Source: Ignavibacteriota bacterium (GTDB lineage Bacteria > Bacteroidota > Ignavibacteria > Ignavibacteriales > Ignavibacteriaceae). From it: a DNA stretch of 64,000 bases. The notes beneath the pieces are model-generated. The model was not told where the DNA came from, made no database searches, and saw nothing but the letters and a program-made list of their open reading frames with translations. Location of the stretch: the NCBI GenBank assembly GCA_013285425.1, contig CP053447.1:2052001-2116000 (forward strand), written 5' to 3'. Below, one piece after another: positions 1 through 8,652 of the stretch; positions within the stretch are counted from its first letter, which is position 1, and every line of letters begins with the position of its first letter. The position numbers were made by a program, and so were the translations under genes.

Positions 1-353
1 ATATTTTGGATAAAAGAATTCCGCTTGAATTATGCTTGCTTTCTAACCTGCATACAGGTGCAATCGATAAATTAGAAAACCATCCATTCGGAATATTGTA
101 TAAAGAAAAATTCCGTGTTACTCTTAATACAGATGACAGATTAATGAGCAGCACAACTATGACAAAAGAATTTTTAACTGCAATAGAGTACTTTGGTTTA
201 GGCTTTGATGATTTCGAAAAGATAACAATAAACTCCATGAAATCTGCATTTATCCCATACAAGGAAAGACTGTATTACATTTATAATGTGATAAAACCGG
301 GCTATCAGAAAATAAGAGAAAAAATATTATCATTTAACAAGCTGAAAAGGTAA
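1..353 (+). CDS. add: adenosine deaminase, C-terminal part (cut by window edge)
   Basis: The reading frame is open from the window edge, so only about the last 116 residues are present. The segment LELCLLSNLHTGAI, then HPFG, then FRVTLNTDDRLMSSTTMTKE matches the C-terminal half of the adenosine/AMP deaminase TIM barrel. There the Asp pair in NTDD contributes to zinc and substrate binding, and the STT/TKEF segment follows it. The family hydrolyses adenosine to inosine and ammonia in purine salvage. The catalytic His residues and zinc ligands of the N-terminal half lie outside the window and cannot be checked. The stop codon is one base before the ATG of the next gene, so the two are probably co-transcribed. 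Confidence 0.85.
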   Translation, partial: ILDKRIPLELCLLSNLHTGAIDKLENHPFGILYKEKFRVTLNTDDRLMSSTTMTKEFLTAIEYFGLGFDDFEKITINSMKSAFIPYKERLYYIYNVIKPGYQKIREKILSFNKLKR

Positions 354-354
354 A

Positions 355-690
355 ATGAAAAAACTGTTCACTAACTATAATTTTGAATTTGATAAGAATG
401 AAAAAAAACTGATAATTAATTTCAGTAAACAGGTACTTAAACAAGTTTCCGGTGATAGTAAATTCTTCGCTGAAGAAAAGGCATTTAATTCAATTGTAGA
501 AAAACTTAGTCAAAATGAAGATGTAATAAAGTTAACTAAAGATGAAAAGACACGATTGACAAATCAGTTAAAACAAAACTCAGACTTTATGAAAAAGGGT
601 ATGAAGAAAAGCTGGTTTCTTAAAAAATGGCTCTATAAATCTCTTTATAATCAATATGATAATTTATTAGAAAAGCATTTTAAGGATTAA
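355..690 (+). CDS. small charged hypothetical protein
   Basis: This 111-residue protein is not recognised. It is rich in Lys, Asn, Asp and Glu, has no signal peptide, no membrane segment and no cysteine, and is predicted by eye to be mostly helical, with a basic, tryptophan-containing C-terminal part (KKSWFLKKWLYKSLYNQYD). It is packed between the adenosine deaminase gene (1 base gap) and urocanate hydratase (3 base gap), which strongly suggests translation from one mRNA and a real gene. Function unknown; a cytosolic role is likely from the lack of export signals. Confidence 0.65.
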   Translation: MKKLFTNYNFEFDKNEKKLIINFSKQVLKQVSGDSKFFAEEKAFNSIVEKLSQNEDVIKLTKDEKTRLTNQLKQNSDFMKKGMKKSWFLKKWLYKSLYNQYDNLLEKHFKD

Positions 691-693
691 AAA

Positions 694-2352
694 ATGTCAA
701 CAATAGAAAAAACCATAATTGCACCCACAGGCACAAAGATAACCTGTAAAGGCTGGATTCAGGAAGCTGCGATGCGAATGTTAATGAATAATCTTCATCC
801 TGATGTTGCAGAAAATCCTGCTGAATTAATTGTATATGGCGGAAAAGGGAAAGCTGCAAGAAATTGGGATGCTTATGAAGCAATAATCAGAAGTCTGAAA
901 AATTTGGAGAATGATGAAACATTACTAATCCAGTCTGGTAAGCCGGTTGGAATTTTTAAGACTTATTCAAATGCCCCTAAAGTAATTATCTCAAACTCTA
1001 TGCTTGTGCCCGATTGGGCTAACTGGGATGAGTTCAGAAGACTTGAACATCTCGGTTTAACAATGTACGGACAAATGACCGCCGGAAGCTGGATTTATAT
1101 CGGCACTCAAGGCATTCTTCAAGGTACATACGAAACTTTTGCAGAAGCTGCTAATAAATATTTCAACGGTTCATTAAAAGGTAAATTTGTTTTAACTGCC
1201 GGACTCGGCGGAATGGGCGGCGCTCAGCCTCTTGCCGCTACATTTAACGGTGCAGCTTTTCTTGGAGTTGATGTTGACCGTTCACGAATTCAAAAAAGAA
1301 TTGATACTGGCTATTGCGATGTTATAACAGATAATCTTGATGAAGCATTAAAGATTGTTCTTGATGCTAAAGAAAAAGGAGATGCAGTTTCTGTTGGTTT
1401 AATCGGTAATGCAGGCGAAGTTCATCACGAAATAATAAAACGTGGAATAATCCCTGATGTAGTTACCGATCAAACATCTGCACACGATATGTTAAACGGC
1501 TATGTGCCTATGGGAATGTCTTTTGAAGAAGCACTTCAGCTCAGAAAATCAAATCCTGAAAAATACATTGCTCTTTCGCGTAAAACTGTTGTAAAGCATG
1601 TTGAAGCAATGTTAGAATTTCAAAAACGCGGCTCAATTACTTTCGACTATGGAAACAATATCCGCGGTGAAGCAAAAGAAAACGGAATAACAAATGCCTT
1701 TAGTATCCCGGGTTTTGTACCAGAATTTATTCGTCCGCTTTTCTGTGATGGTAAAGGTCCATTCAGATGGGCAGCATTAAGCGGAGACCCGAATGATATT
1801 TATGTAACCGATCAGGCTATAAGAGAAACTTTTCCCGATAACAAACTTTTATTAAACTGGATTGATATGGCACAGAAGAAAGTTCACTTTCAGGGATTGC
1901 CTGCTCGTATTTGCTGGCTTGGATATGGAGAACGTGCCAAGATGGGAAAAATATTCAATAAACTTGTTGCTGAAGAAAAAATAAAAGCACCAATTGTAAT
2001 TGGCAGAGACCATCTTGATTGCGGATCAGTTGCATCACCAAACAGAGAAACCGAAGGAATGATTGATGGTAGTGATGCAATAGCAGATTGGCCAATATTG
2101 AATGCTTTAATAAATGCTATCGGAGGTGCAAGCTGGGTCTCTGTTCATCATGGCGGCGGAGTCGGAATCGGTAAATCTATTCACGCAGGAATGGTAGTAG
2201 TTGCTGATGGTACAAAAGAAGCTGAAGAAAGATTAGAAAGAGTTCTGACTTATGATCCCGGAATGGGAATTATGAGACACGCTGATGCAGGTTATCAGCA
2301 AGCAGTTGATAACGCAAAAAAGTGGAATGTTAAAATTCCAATGCTTAAATAA
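694..2352 (+). CDS. hutU: urocanate hydratase
   Basis: This 552-residue protein is the normal length for urocanase (about 550-560), which converts urocanate to 4-imidazolone-5-propionate in histidine degradation using tightly bound NAD+ as an electrophile. Visible family blocks are [14 protein letters not shown] near the N-terminus, the NAD-binding stretch [19 protein letters not shown] (about residues 168-186), [16 protein letters not shown] with the conserved cysteine (about 406), [20 protein letters not shown], and the glycine-rich [15 protein letters not shown] close to the end. No hutH, hutI or hutG is nearby, so the rest of the pathway must be elsewhere. It is the third gene of a tight + strand run starting with adenosine deaminase. 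Confidence 0.96.
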   Translation: MSTIEKTIIAPTGTKITCKGWIQEAAMRMLMNNLHPDVAENPAELIVYGGKGKAARNWDAYEAIIRSLKNLENDETLLIQSGKPVGIFKTYSNAPKVIISNSMLVPDWANWDEFRRLEHLGLTMYGQMTAGSWIYIGTQGILQGTYETFAEAANKYFNGSLKGKFVLTAGLGGMGGAQPLAATFNGAAFLGVDVDRSRIQKRIDTGYCDVITDNLDEALKIVLDAKEKGDAVSVGLIGNAGEVHHEIIKRGIIPDVVTDQTSAHDMLNGYVPMGMSFEEALQLRKSNPEKYIALSRKTVVKHVEAMLEFQKRGSITFDYGNNIRGEAKENGITNAFSIPGFVPEFIRPLFCDGKGPFRWAALSGDPNDIYVTDQAIRETFPDNKLLLNWIDMAQKKVHFQGLPARICWLGYGERAKMGKIFNKLVAEEKIKAPIVIGRDHLDCGSVASPNRETEGMIDGSDAIADWPILNALINAIGGASWVSVHHGGGVGIGKSIHAGMVVVADGTKEAEERLERVLTYDPGMGIMRHADAGYQQAVDNAKKWNVKIPMLK

Positions 2353-2396
2353 TTAAAAGATAACTGTTTATTATTCATTTTATCACGTTATAAGAA

Positions 2397-2792
2397 ATGA
2401 GGAAAAGAATAACAATATTGAGTGAATATTTTATTTCAAAAGCAGACGGATATTTTTTCTTTTCGGTTAGATTTTTCTTCTTTGTTTTAATTTTCTTTGC
2501 TTCTGCAAATACAGTTTATTCTCAGGAAAAAAATAAAATTGATTTTGAATCCTGTACTTACAATGGATTTCCGCTTTACGGAAAAATTAAATTTGTAGAG
2601 TCTTTTCCGGATATAAAAGTACAGTTAGTTGATTCATTTCCTGATCTTAAAGTAAAAATTGTAAGTTCATTCCCCGATGATTGTGGTGAATGGCAAATTG
2701 TTGAATCATTCCCGGATGTTAAAATAAAGATTGTTGAGTCATTCCCTGATATAAAAATAAAATTTGTAGAATCGTTTCCTGGTAAACCGTAA
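2397..2792 (+). CDS. secreted SFPD-repeat protein (possible septoil-knot family)
   Basis: This is a 131-residue protein with a long hydrophobic N-terminal segment (about residues 22-40) and a likely signal peptidase site after VYS. The rest is six copies of an 11-residue unit, (V/I)-x-SFPD-(I/V/L)-K-(V/I)-x-(I/L/F), with alternating hydrophobic residues as in beta strands. The third unit has an insert (DDCGEW), and a second cysteine lies just before the repeats (SCTYNG), so a disulfide is possible. I recall database proteins with this SFPD/CGEW pattern being annotated as '7(1) septoil knot domain' proteins, named after a predicted 7_1 knotted fold; I could not verify this. Function unknown. 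Confidence 0.75.
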   Translation: MRKRITILSEYFISKADGYFFFSVRFFFFVLIFFASANTVYSQEKNKIDFESCTYNGFPLYGKIKFVESFPDIKVQLVDSFPDLKVKIVSSFPDDCGEWQIVESFPDVKIKIVESFPDIKIKFVESFPGKP

Positions 2793-2907
2793 AACAATTA
2801 TTCAATATAAACTTGATGGCTCATTTAATACTTGAAATTTAATTAAACAATAAAAGTGCTGAAAGTAATCTCAGCGTTAACAAAATAGAATAAAAGGAGA
2901 AACTATA

Positions 2908-4109
2908 ATGAAACTTAAAGTACTGGTTGCAGACAAATTTCCAGAAAAATACATTCAGCAAATGAAAGACCTTGATCTGGATGTAATCTACAATCCAAAA
3001 CTTGGTGAAAAAGATCTTCCGGAAGCAGGTAAAGATGTTGATATCATCATCGTTCGTTCAACAGTGGTTAATGAAGAGGCTATCAACAACTCAAATAAAT
3101 TAAATCTGATAATCCGTGCCGGCTCAGGTGTAAATAACATCAATATTGCTGCAGCAAATAAAAAGGTGTTTATGTTGCTAATTGTCCGGGCATGAATTCA
3201 ATTGCAGTTGCAGAGCTTGCAGTGGGATTAATAATTGCTGTTGATAGAAGAATTGCTGATAATGTTAGTGATTTCAGAAATGGGAAATGGAATAAAGCAG
3301 AATATTCAAAAGCTGATGGTCTATTTGGAAAAACACTTGGTATTGTCGGCACCGGTCAAATTGGTGTTGAAGTAATCAAAAGAGTAAAATCTTTCGGGAT
3401 TAACATAATTGCCTGGTCTCGTTCGCTTACAAATGAAAAAGCTGAGTTGTTAGGTGTTGAAAAATGTCAAACACTTGAAGAACTTTTCTCTAAAGCTGAT
3501 ATTATTTCAGTTCATCTTGCACAAACTGCGGATACTAAAAAATTGATAAATAAAGAACTGATTAATAAAATGAAAAAAGGTGCATACTTTATAAATACTT
3601 CAAGAGCAGGAGTTGTTGATGAAGATGCTTTAATTGAAGCAGCCAAAGAAGAAAAAATCTTTCTTGGGCTGGATGTATTTAATAATGAACCTGAAGGAAA
3701 AGGCGGAGACTTTACTACGCCGCTTCAAGGATTGAAAAATGTATATCTCACTCATCATATCGGTGCTTCTACAGAGCAGGCACAAGATGCTGTTGCGGAT
3801 GAAACTGTTAAAATCATCAATGATTTTATTCATTCAGGAATAATAAGAAACTGGGTAAACAGAATTAAAAAATCTCCGGCTAAATATCAGCTTGTTGTTA
3901 AACATTTTGATAAACCAGGTGTTTTGGCAGGTGTGCTTGAACTTCTGAAATCCGGAAATATCAATGTGGAAGAAATTGAAAATGTTATTTTTGATGGTGC
4001 AATTGCTGCAAGCTGTACAATGAAACTCAAAGATGCTGCAACTCCGGATATGATCAAAAAAATGAATGAGAATCCTGATCTGATAAGTGTTAGTCAGGTA
4101 GAAATTTGA
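2908..4109 (+). pseudogene. 3-phosphoglycerate dehydrogenase-like 2-hydroxyacid dehydrogenase, frameshifted
   Basis: Two overlapping frames make up one gene of about 400 codons. Frame one (2908-3195) gives the N-terminal substrate-domain half up to IAAANKK. Frame two (used up to 4109) continues with CPGMNSIAVAELAVGL, the Rossmann motif GIVGTGQIG, NTSRAGVVDEDAL, HHIGAST and a C-terminal ACT-type domain. Adding one base within AAAAAGG (3160-3166), or re-reading one, restores the expected KKGVYVANCPGMNS. A good Shine-Dalgarno (AAGGAG) precedes the ATG. It is the short, single-ACT type of PGDH and is distinct from the longer serA copy at 30522-32103. It could be a sequencing indel or a recent pseudogene. 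A strong terminator follows. Confidence 0.85.
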
Positions 4110-4115
4110 TTAGAC

Positions 4116-4144
4116 AAAAAAGGCGGCTTAGGGTCGCCTTTTTT
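4116..4144 (+). terminator. intrinsic terminator after the PGDH-like gene
   Basis: A perfect 10-bp inverted repeat, AAAAAAGGCG and CGCCTTTTTT, is separated by a 9-base loop and starts 7 bases after the stop codon. The T run on the + strand makes a classical Rho-independent terminator; the A run makes it potentially active on the other strand too. Confidence 0.9.
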
Positions 4145-4368
4145 ATTTACTAAACATTTGAATTTAATCCCCGCCAATATTGACTAAATAATTATTTCCC
4201 AAGCTTAGTAAATAATACTTCACCAATCTTTATACTTGATAATCAGCAATTTCTTAATCTTTATTTTCAATCAAATTCAATTAGGATATCTTAATCTAAT
4301 TTGATAAAAAAAGCATTACAGCTGGTATATGATTTGCCTTAATTCTGATAAAATTATTAGAGGCAAAA

Positions 4369-5508
4369 ATGAAAAAATATTTTTACACAATAGTACTATC
4401 AGTTATTTGTATCAGTTATTCATTTTCACAAAATGCAATAATCGCAGATCACAATTCTGCAAAACTTTCAATCATTCCAACTAACTGGATTGATTCTGCA
4501 AAAGCAAAGCTTCATATTGCTTACGGACATACTTCTCATGGAAGTCAGTTAATAACAGGAATGGAAGGATTAAAGAATTGGAAAGGAAATCAATATGCAT
4601 TTAATGAAGGCGGCACAAACGGGGCATTAGATATTGATGATTATGCCTTCAGCGGTGCTTCGGATCTTGGCAATCCAAACAGAACAGCCTGGGCTTCTGC
4701 AACCCGAGATTATTTAAACAATCCTTCCAACAGCGATGTGAATGTTGTTATATGGAGCTGGTGCGGACAAGTGAGTAATGCAACAGAAAATGATATAAAC
4801 ACTTACTTGAATTTAATGACAGGTTTGGAAAATGATTATCCAAATGTAAAATTTGTCTATATGACAGGGCATCTTGATGGAACAGGTTTGAGCGGAAATC
4901 TGAACTCCAGAAACGATCAAATCAGAAATTACTGTGATTTAAATAATAAAATACTTTTTGATTTTGCTGATATAGAATCCTACGATCCTGATGGAAATTA
5001 TTTTTTGGATAAAGCGGCTAATGATAATTGCGACTACGACAGCGATGGAAATGGGAGTCGTGATAAAAACTGGGCTGAAGAATGGCAGAACTCTCATACA
5101 TTAAATGTACATTGGTATAATTGTTCAGCAGCTCATAGTAAACCGTTAAACGGAAATTTAAAAGCTTATGCAGCTTGGTGGCTTTGGTCAAGACTTGCAG
5201 GCTGGAACTCAGCAACAAACATCTCTGATGAAACGGTTTTATACAATTATTCTTTAAGTCAAAACTACCCTAATCCATTTAATCCTAATACAACAATTAG
5301 ATGGCAGACAGCAGCAGAAGGCTGGCTGACAATAAAACTTTTTAATGTACTGGGAAAGGAAATTGAAACAATAGTTGATGGATATTACCAAGCTGGTAAT
5401 CATTCTATACTCTACACAACAAAATCTGCATTACCAAGTGGAGTTTATTATTATCAGTTAAAAGCAGGTGGATTTACACAGACGAGGAAAATGATCCTTT
5501 TAAAGTAA
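4369..5508 (+). CDS. secreted protein with C-terminal T9SS sorting domain
   Basis: This 379-residue protein begins with a signal peptide (cleavage likely after SYSFS) and ends with a type A T9SS sorting domain of about 80 residues (SLSQNYPNPFNPNTTIRW ... SGVYYYQLKAG ... KMILLK), so it should be exported, cross the outer membrane by T9SS and be surface-anchored or released. I do not recognise the central 270 residues as a named family. Conserved-looking patches are AYGHTSHGSQL, WSWCGQ, MTGHLDGTG and NCSAAHSKPLNG, where the His/Ser pattern would fit a hydrolase (SGNH-like is a guess). DYDSDGNGSRD resembles a Ca2+-binding DxDxDG loop. It stands alone on the + strand and converges on the next minus-strand gene with a 1-base gap. 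Confidence 0.85.
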   Translation: MKKYFYTIVLSVICISYSFSQNAIIADHNSAKLSIIPTNWIDSAKAKLHIAYGHTSHGSQLITGMEGLKNWKGNQYAFNEGGTNGALDIDDYAFSGASDLGNPNRTAWASATRDYLNNPSNSDVNVVIWSWCGQVSNATENDINTYLNLMTGLENDYPNVKFVYMTGHLDGTGLSGNLNSRNDQIRNYCDLNNKILFDFADIESYDPDGNYFLDKAANDNCDYDSDGNGSRDKNWAEEWQNSHTLNVHWYNCSAAHSKPLNGNLKAYAAWWLWSRLAGWNSATNISDETVLYNYSLSQNYPNPFNPNTTIRWQTAAEGWLTIKLFNVLGKEIETIVDGYYQAGNHSILYTTKSALPSGVYYYQLKAGGFTQTRKMILLK

Positions 5509-5509
5509 T

Positions 5510-6265
5510 TCAGATAAATTTTATATCTACCATATCTTTTACTAAACCGTGAAGATATGGTAGCTGTATTAACAATTTGATTCCTTCAATATCCTGTTGT
5601 TCAAAATCAAAAACAATGTGCTGAAGGTTTACACTTATAAATTCCTGTACTAAATCATTATACTTATTCAATAAACCGGGATTATAAGAATTATATGCTC
5701 TCAACTTATCAGCATACCTATTATTAAACTCCTTAATCATATTCTCATTTGTTGATGCAATCAAAAAATTAACATAAGGAGCATCAAGCAATTCAATCAT
5801 CTCCTCTGAAAAGCTTAATCCGGTAATAAACAACTCTTTCTCAAAATTTTCATCTCCGGCAATTAATATATTATTATCATCAGATTTAGTCTCTTTCAAT
5901 ATTTCGGGGACTACATCAACATTGTAAAGTTCCTTAAAGAGAATCTTTGAAAGAATAATTTCATTTGAAGTGATATCGCCAGCTAAATAAATATCCTGAA
6001 TTGTCTGCTGTTCTTTCTTAAAATAAATATAAGCATTCGAAAGCAGAGCATTAAATGAAATACCAATCTGCGATGATATGAACAGTTCTTTATGTGTAAT
6101 AAGATCAAGAGATGGAATCAATCCTAAAGCTGAATTATCAGTTAGAATATTTCGCGTAATTAATGCAGAAGGATAAAACTCAATATTATAATCGCTATCT
6201 GGTTCAAGTGCAGAGATAAGCATACGCGCATAAATATTTGAAGGTAGAAGTAATCTGGTTTTCAT
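5510..6265 (-). CDS. MqnA-like / type 2 periplasmic-binding-fold protein
   Basis: This 251-residue cytosolic protein has no signal peptide. The order of elements, LGLIPSLDL, then ISSQIGISFNALLSNAYIYFKK, then DIYLAGDITSNEIILSKILF, then NILIAGDENF, resembles the MqnA/MqnD (DUF178) family, which has a type 2 periplasmic binding protein fold and acts in futalosine menaquinone synthesis. The match is loose and active-site residues cannot be assigned, so it may be a divergent relative with another ligand. It lies 45 bases after rplS, but a strong terminator hairpin sits just before its ATG, so it may depend on read-through or on a promoter inside rplS. Confidence 0.5.
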   Translation of the reverse strand: MKTRLLLPSNIYARMLISALEPDSDYNIEFYPSALITRNILTDNSALGLIPSLDLITHKELFISSQIGISFNALLSNAYIYFKKEQQTIQDIYLAGDITSNEIILSKILFKELYNVDVVPEILKETKSDDNNILIAGDENFEKELFITGLSFSEEMIELLDAPYVNFLIASTNENMIKEFNNRYADKLRAYNSYNPGLLNKYNDLVQEFISVNLQHIVFDFEQQDIEGIKLLIQLPYLHGLVKDMVDIKFI

Positions 6266-6269
6266 AAAT

Positions 6270-6296
6270 AAAAAAGCCGCCTTTTAAAGAGCGGCT
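6270..6296 (-). terminator. intrinsic terminator after rplS, abutting the next start codon
   Basis: On the minus strand AGCCGC, a 10-base loop and GCGGCT form a 6-bp GC-rich stem followed by TTTTTTATTT. It closes the long ribosomal/ATP synthase run 15 bases after the rplS stop. The U tract runs to within a few bases of the ATG at 6263-6265 of the MqnA-like gene. Confidence 0.85.
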
Positions 6297-6310
6297 GATA
6301 AATATTACAA

Positions 6311-6655
6311 TTACACTTTTTTACTTTTAATCCTTGCTGCTTTACCTGAGAGATTTCTTAAGTAGTAAAGTTTTGCTCTTCTAACATCACCTTGTTTAAG
6401 CACTTCTATTTTAGCAATTTTAGGTGAGTTGAATGGGAATATTCTTTCAACACCAATACCGCCTGACATTTTTCTGACAGTAAAAGTTTTACTTAATCCC
6501 GAGCCGCGAATACTTATAACATCGCCTTCAAAAGATTGAAATCTTTCTTTATCTCCTTCGATAACTCTAACCTGAACGCGAATATGATCGCCCGGATTAA
6601 ACTCCGGTATATCAGTCTTTAATTGTTCTGGTAATATTTTATTTATATCTATCAT
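6311..6655 (-). CDS. rplS: 50S ribosomal protein L19
   Basis: The 114-residue length is typical of bL19 (about 115). Hallmarks are [30 protein letters not shown], the [19 protein letters not shown] block and the C-terminal [19 protein letters not shown]19 sits at the 30S-50S interface. The start codon overlaps the trmD stop by four bases, giving translational coupling in the usual rpsP-rimM-trmD-rplS order. It is the last gene before a strong terminator. Confidence 0.98.
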   Translation of the reverse strand: MIDINKILPEQLKTDIPEFNPGDHIRVQVRVIEGDKERFQSFEGDVISIRGSGLSKTFTVRKMSGGIGVERIFPFNSPKIAKIEVLKQGDVRRAKLYYLRNLSGKAARIKSKKV

Positions 6656-7338
6656 ATCGTACTCCGTTTATTAAAATTTCTCCACTTTTCTGTTAAGATT
6701 CTGGATTGTTCTTGTTTCCATTTTTTAATTTCTTTTTCATTACCTGATAGCAAAACTTCCGGAACCTTTAATCCGCGATATTCAGCCGGTCTGGTATAAT
6801 AAGGTGCTTCGATTATTTCTCCATCCTGAAATGAATCATCTAATGCTGCTTCACTATCATTAAGAACACCAGGTATCAATCTGATTATTGCATCAGTAAT
6901 TATAAGTGCCGGCAGCTCTCCGCCGGTAAGCACATAATTTCCGATTGATATTTCATCAGTTGCAAAATATTCGCGCACTCTATCATCAATCTCTTTATAG
7001 TGACCGGCAACTATCAGTAAATTTTTTGAAAGTGATAATCTGTTTGCATATTTCTGATCAAATAATTTACCCTTTGGAGTAGTAAAAATTATATGATCAT
7101 ACTTTACTTCTGATTTCAACTTATCAATACATTCAAAAAACGGCTCGGGTTTTAATATCATACCGGCACCGCCGCCAAAAGGTTTATCATCTATCTGCTT
7201 ATGTTTATTAAAAGCATAATCACGCAGATTATGAATGTAAAGTTTAACCTTCTTTTTATCCTGAGCCCTTTTAATGATACTTGTATTTAACGGACTTTGT
7301 AATAGTTCAGGCACTGCTGAAATAATATCAATCCTCAT
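6652..7338 (-). CDS. trmD: tRNA (guanine-N1)-methyltransferase
   Basis: TrmD methylates G37 of tRNAs next to the anticodon using SAM, preventing +1 frameshifting. The start [13 protein letters not shown] (ATG at 7338) is chosen over an in-frame ATG 5 codons upstream because it matches the family N-terminus and has GGAG 9 bases upstream. This gives 228 residues, as usual for the family. Visible motifs are [15 protein letters not shown], the SPOUT trefoil-knot SAM site [19 protein letters not shown], and the C-terminal [20 protein letters not shown]. It overlaps rimM by 11 bases and rplS by 4 bases. Confidence 0.97.
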   Translation of the reverse strand: MRIDIISAVPELLQSPLNTSIIKRAQDKKKVKLYIHNLRDYAFNKHKQIDDKPFGGGAGMILKPEPFFECIDKLKSEVKYDHIIFTTPKGKLFDQKYANRLSLSKNLLIVAGHYKEIDDRVREYFATDEISIGNYVLTGGELPALIITDAIIRLIPGVLNDSEAALDDSFQDGEIIEAPYYTRPAEYRGLKVPEVLLSGNEKEIKKWKQEQSRILTEKWRNFNKRSTI

Positions 7339-7840
7339 CAATGCCAACTCCATATTCAGGATTCAGGATCAAAATTTTATTTTCTAAATCAATTTTTTCA
7401 AATATTGAAAGAACATACGGTAAAAGAATTTCTTTACCGTTATTATCTATAAATACAATTACATCGTTTGCAGGTGCCTGAAAAACATCAACTACACTTC
7501 CTGACAAAAGTCCTTTCTGATAAACTTTATAGCCAACAATATCCGGCAGAAGCTCAGCTTCCCTATTAAGTTCTTCCAGTTGTTCGGACAGTAGAAAAAT
7601 ATTTCTGCCAATTAAAAGTGAAATATCTCTTTGATCTTCAAATCTTTTGAACTTAACATAAAGTGATATTTTTCCAGCAGAAACATCTTCAATTTCAAAA
7701 AGCTTTTTCTGATTCCAGAAATCTAAATACACCTCTGAAATTTTATTAAACAATTTATCAAATCCGGCTTTTGCCTGAATTTTTACATAGCCGTCTTTAC
7801 CGGCTGAAGTTATCTCAGCAATTAAAATATACTCATTCAA
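7328..7840 (-). CDS. rimM: ribosome maturation factor RimM
   Basis: This 170-residue protein has the two RimM parts: an N-terminal RimM/OB-like barrel (EYILIAEITSAGKDGYVKIQ ... LYVKFKRFEDQRD) and a C-terminal PRC barrel (ELLPDIVGYKVYQ ... GSVVDVFQAPANDVIVF). It binds uS19 in the 30S head and assists 16S processing. The N-terminal part is divergent: the common G-x-x-G-x-x-G turn is reduced to SAGKDG. The start appears to be TTG (7840), with no strong Shine-Dalgarno, and the 15-base gap from khpA suggests coupling. Confidence 0.9.
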   Translation of the reverse strand: MNEYILIAEITSAGKDGYVKIQAKAGFDKLFNKISEVYLDFWNQKKLFEIEDVSAGKISLYVKFKRFEDQRDISLLIGRNIFLLSEQLEELNREAELLPDIVGYKVYQKGLLSGSVVDVFQAPANDVIVFIDNNGKEILLPYVLSIFEKIDLENKILILNPEYGVGIDED

Positions 7841-7855
7841 ATCGCAGCTGAATGA

Positions 7856-8089
7856 TTAATCTTCAATCTCTAATATTGCTCTTTTTCCTTCTTTAGCTGC
7901 AACCGCTGTTAAAAGGGTTCTCATTGCTTGTGCAGTTTTCCCCTGTTTTCCTATCACCTTACCGATATCATCTGCATGGACTTTAAGAGAAAGAACAATT
8001 TTTTTTTCTTCAGCCAGTTTCTCCTCTACGATAACACCATCAGGGCTATCAACAAGTTGTTTTGCAATATATTCAACGAACTCTTTCAT
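7856..8089 (-). CDS. khpA: KH-domain RNA-binding protein
   Basis: At 77 residues this is a single type II KH domain with the canonical GKVIGKQGKTAQAMRTLL GxxG loop and an N-terminal VEYIAKQLVDSPDGVIVEE. It belongs to the KhpA/YlqC family, RNA chaperones that often sit next to rpsP and rimM. A textbook AGGAGG Shine-Dalgarno lies 8 bases before the ATG, the strongest in this operon. The 126-base gap to rpsP upstream holds no gene; an overlapping open frame on the same strand at 8128-8367 is a shadow of the rpsP tail. Confidence 0.93.
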   Translation of the reverse strand: MKEFVEYIAKQLVDSPDGVIVEEKLAEEKKIVLSLKVHADDIGKVIGKQGKTAQAMRTLLTAVAAKEGKRAILEIED

Positions 8090-8215
8090 AATAGAAGCCT
8101 CCTATAATGAACCTAGTGAATAAGTTGTTATACAGCCTCAATAAAAAATATTGATTTTAATTCAGAAGTGACACCCATAACTTCTGCTGTACTTTTATTC
8201 AGTCTAAAATAATAA

Positions 8216-8620
8216 TCAGCTTGCAGGCTGCTCTTCAGTTTTAGCTTCCTGATTTTCTGCTTTTTTCTTTTTCTTAACTGTTTTCTTTTGTGCTGATGCT
8301 TCTTTAAGCTTCTGCCAGTTCTCAATTTCAGTCTGAGCTTTTTCTTCAGACAATTTTCTTCTGGCAATATCTCTTTTAAGAATTATTCCCTTTTGACTGA
8401 GCAGACTTTTAACAGTATCTGTAGGCTGAGCTCCAACATTTAACCAATAGTTTACTCTATCTTCCTTTACATTTACTGTGTGTGGATTTGTAAGCGGATT
8501 ATAAATCCCAACAGCTTCAAGAAATTTGCCGTCTCTTGGTGAACGTGCATCTGCAGCAACAATTTTATAAATGGGTTGTTTTTTCTTTCCCATTCTTCTT
8601 AATCTTAACTTAACAGCCAA
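8216..8620 (-). CDS. rpsP: 30S ribosomal protein S16, with long charged tail
   Basis: The first ~80 residues are bS16: VKLRLRRMGKKKQPIYKIV, SPRDGKFLEAVGIYNP, and INVGAQPTD-like WLNVGAQPTDTVKSLL. The remaining ~50 residues form a lysine- and glutamate-rich low-complexity extension (KKTVKKKKKAENQEAK ... EQPAS), which makes the protein 134 residues against 80-90 in many bacteria. Such tails are common in the Bacteroidota group. The start is TTG with GGAGG 8 bases upstream. It is needed for 30S assembly. Confidence 0.96.
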   Translation of the reverse strand: MAVKLRLRRMGKKKQPIYKIVAADARSPRDGKFLEAVGIYNPLTNPHTVNVKEDRVNYWLNVGAQPTDTVKSLLSQKGIILKRDIARRKLSEEKAQTEIENWQKLKEASAQKKTVKKKKKAENQEAKTEEQPAS

Positions 8621-8652
8621 ATTAGTAACCTCCGAATATTATATATCTGTTA

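Noticed and set aside
2590..2790. Short tandem DNA repeats resembling a CRISPR or satellite
   Set aside because: They are the codons of the SFPD protein repeat; spacing is 33 bases in frame with varied third positions and no spacers.
3155..3200. Programmed -1 frameshift in the PGDH-like gene
   Set aside because: The slippery sequence T AAA AAG lets only one of two tRNAs re-pair well and no stable downstream structure was seen; an indel is simpler.
8128..8367. 79-codon lysine-rich frame overlapping rpsP
   Set aside because: Same-strand shadow of the low-complexity S16 tail; no start signal.
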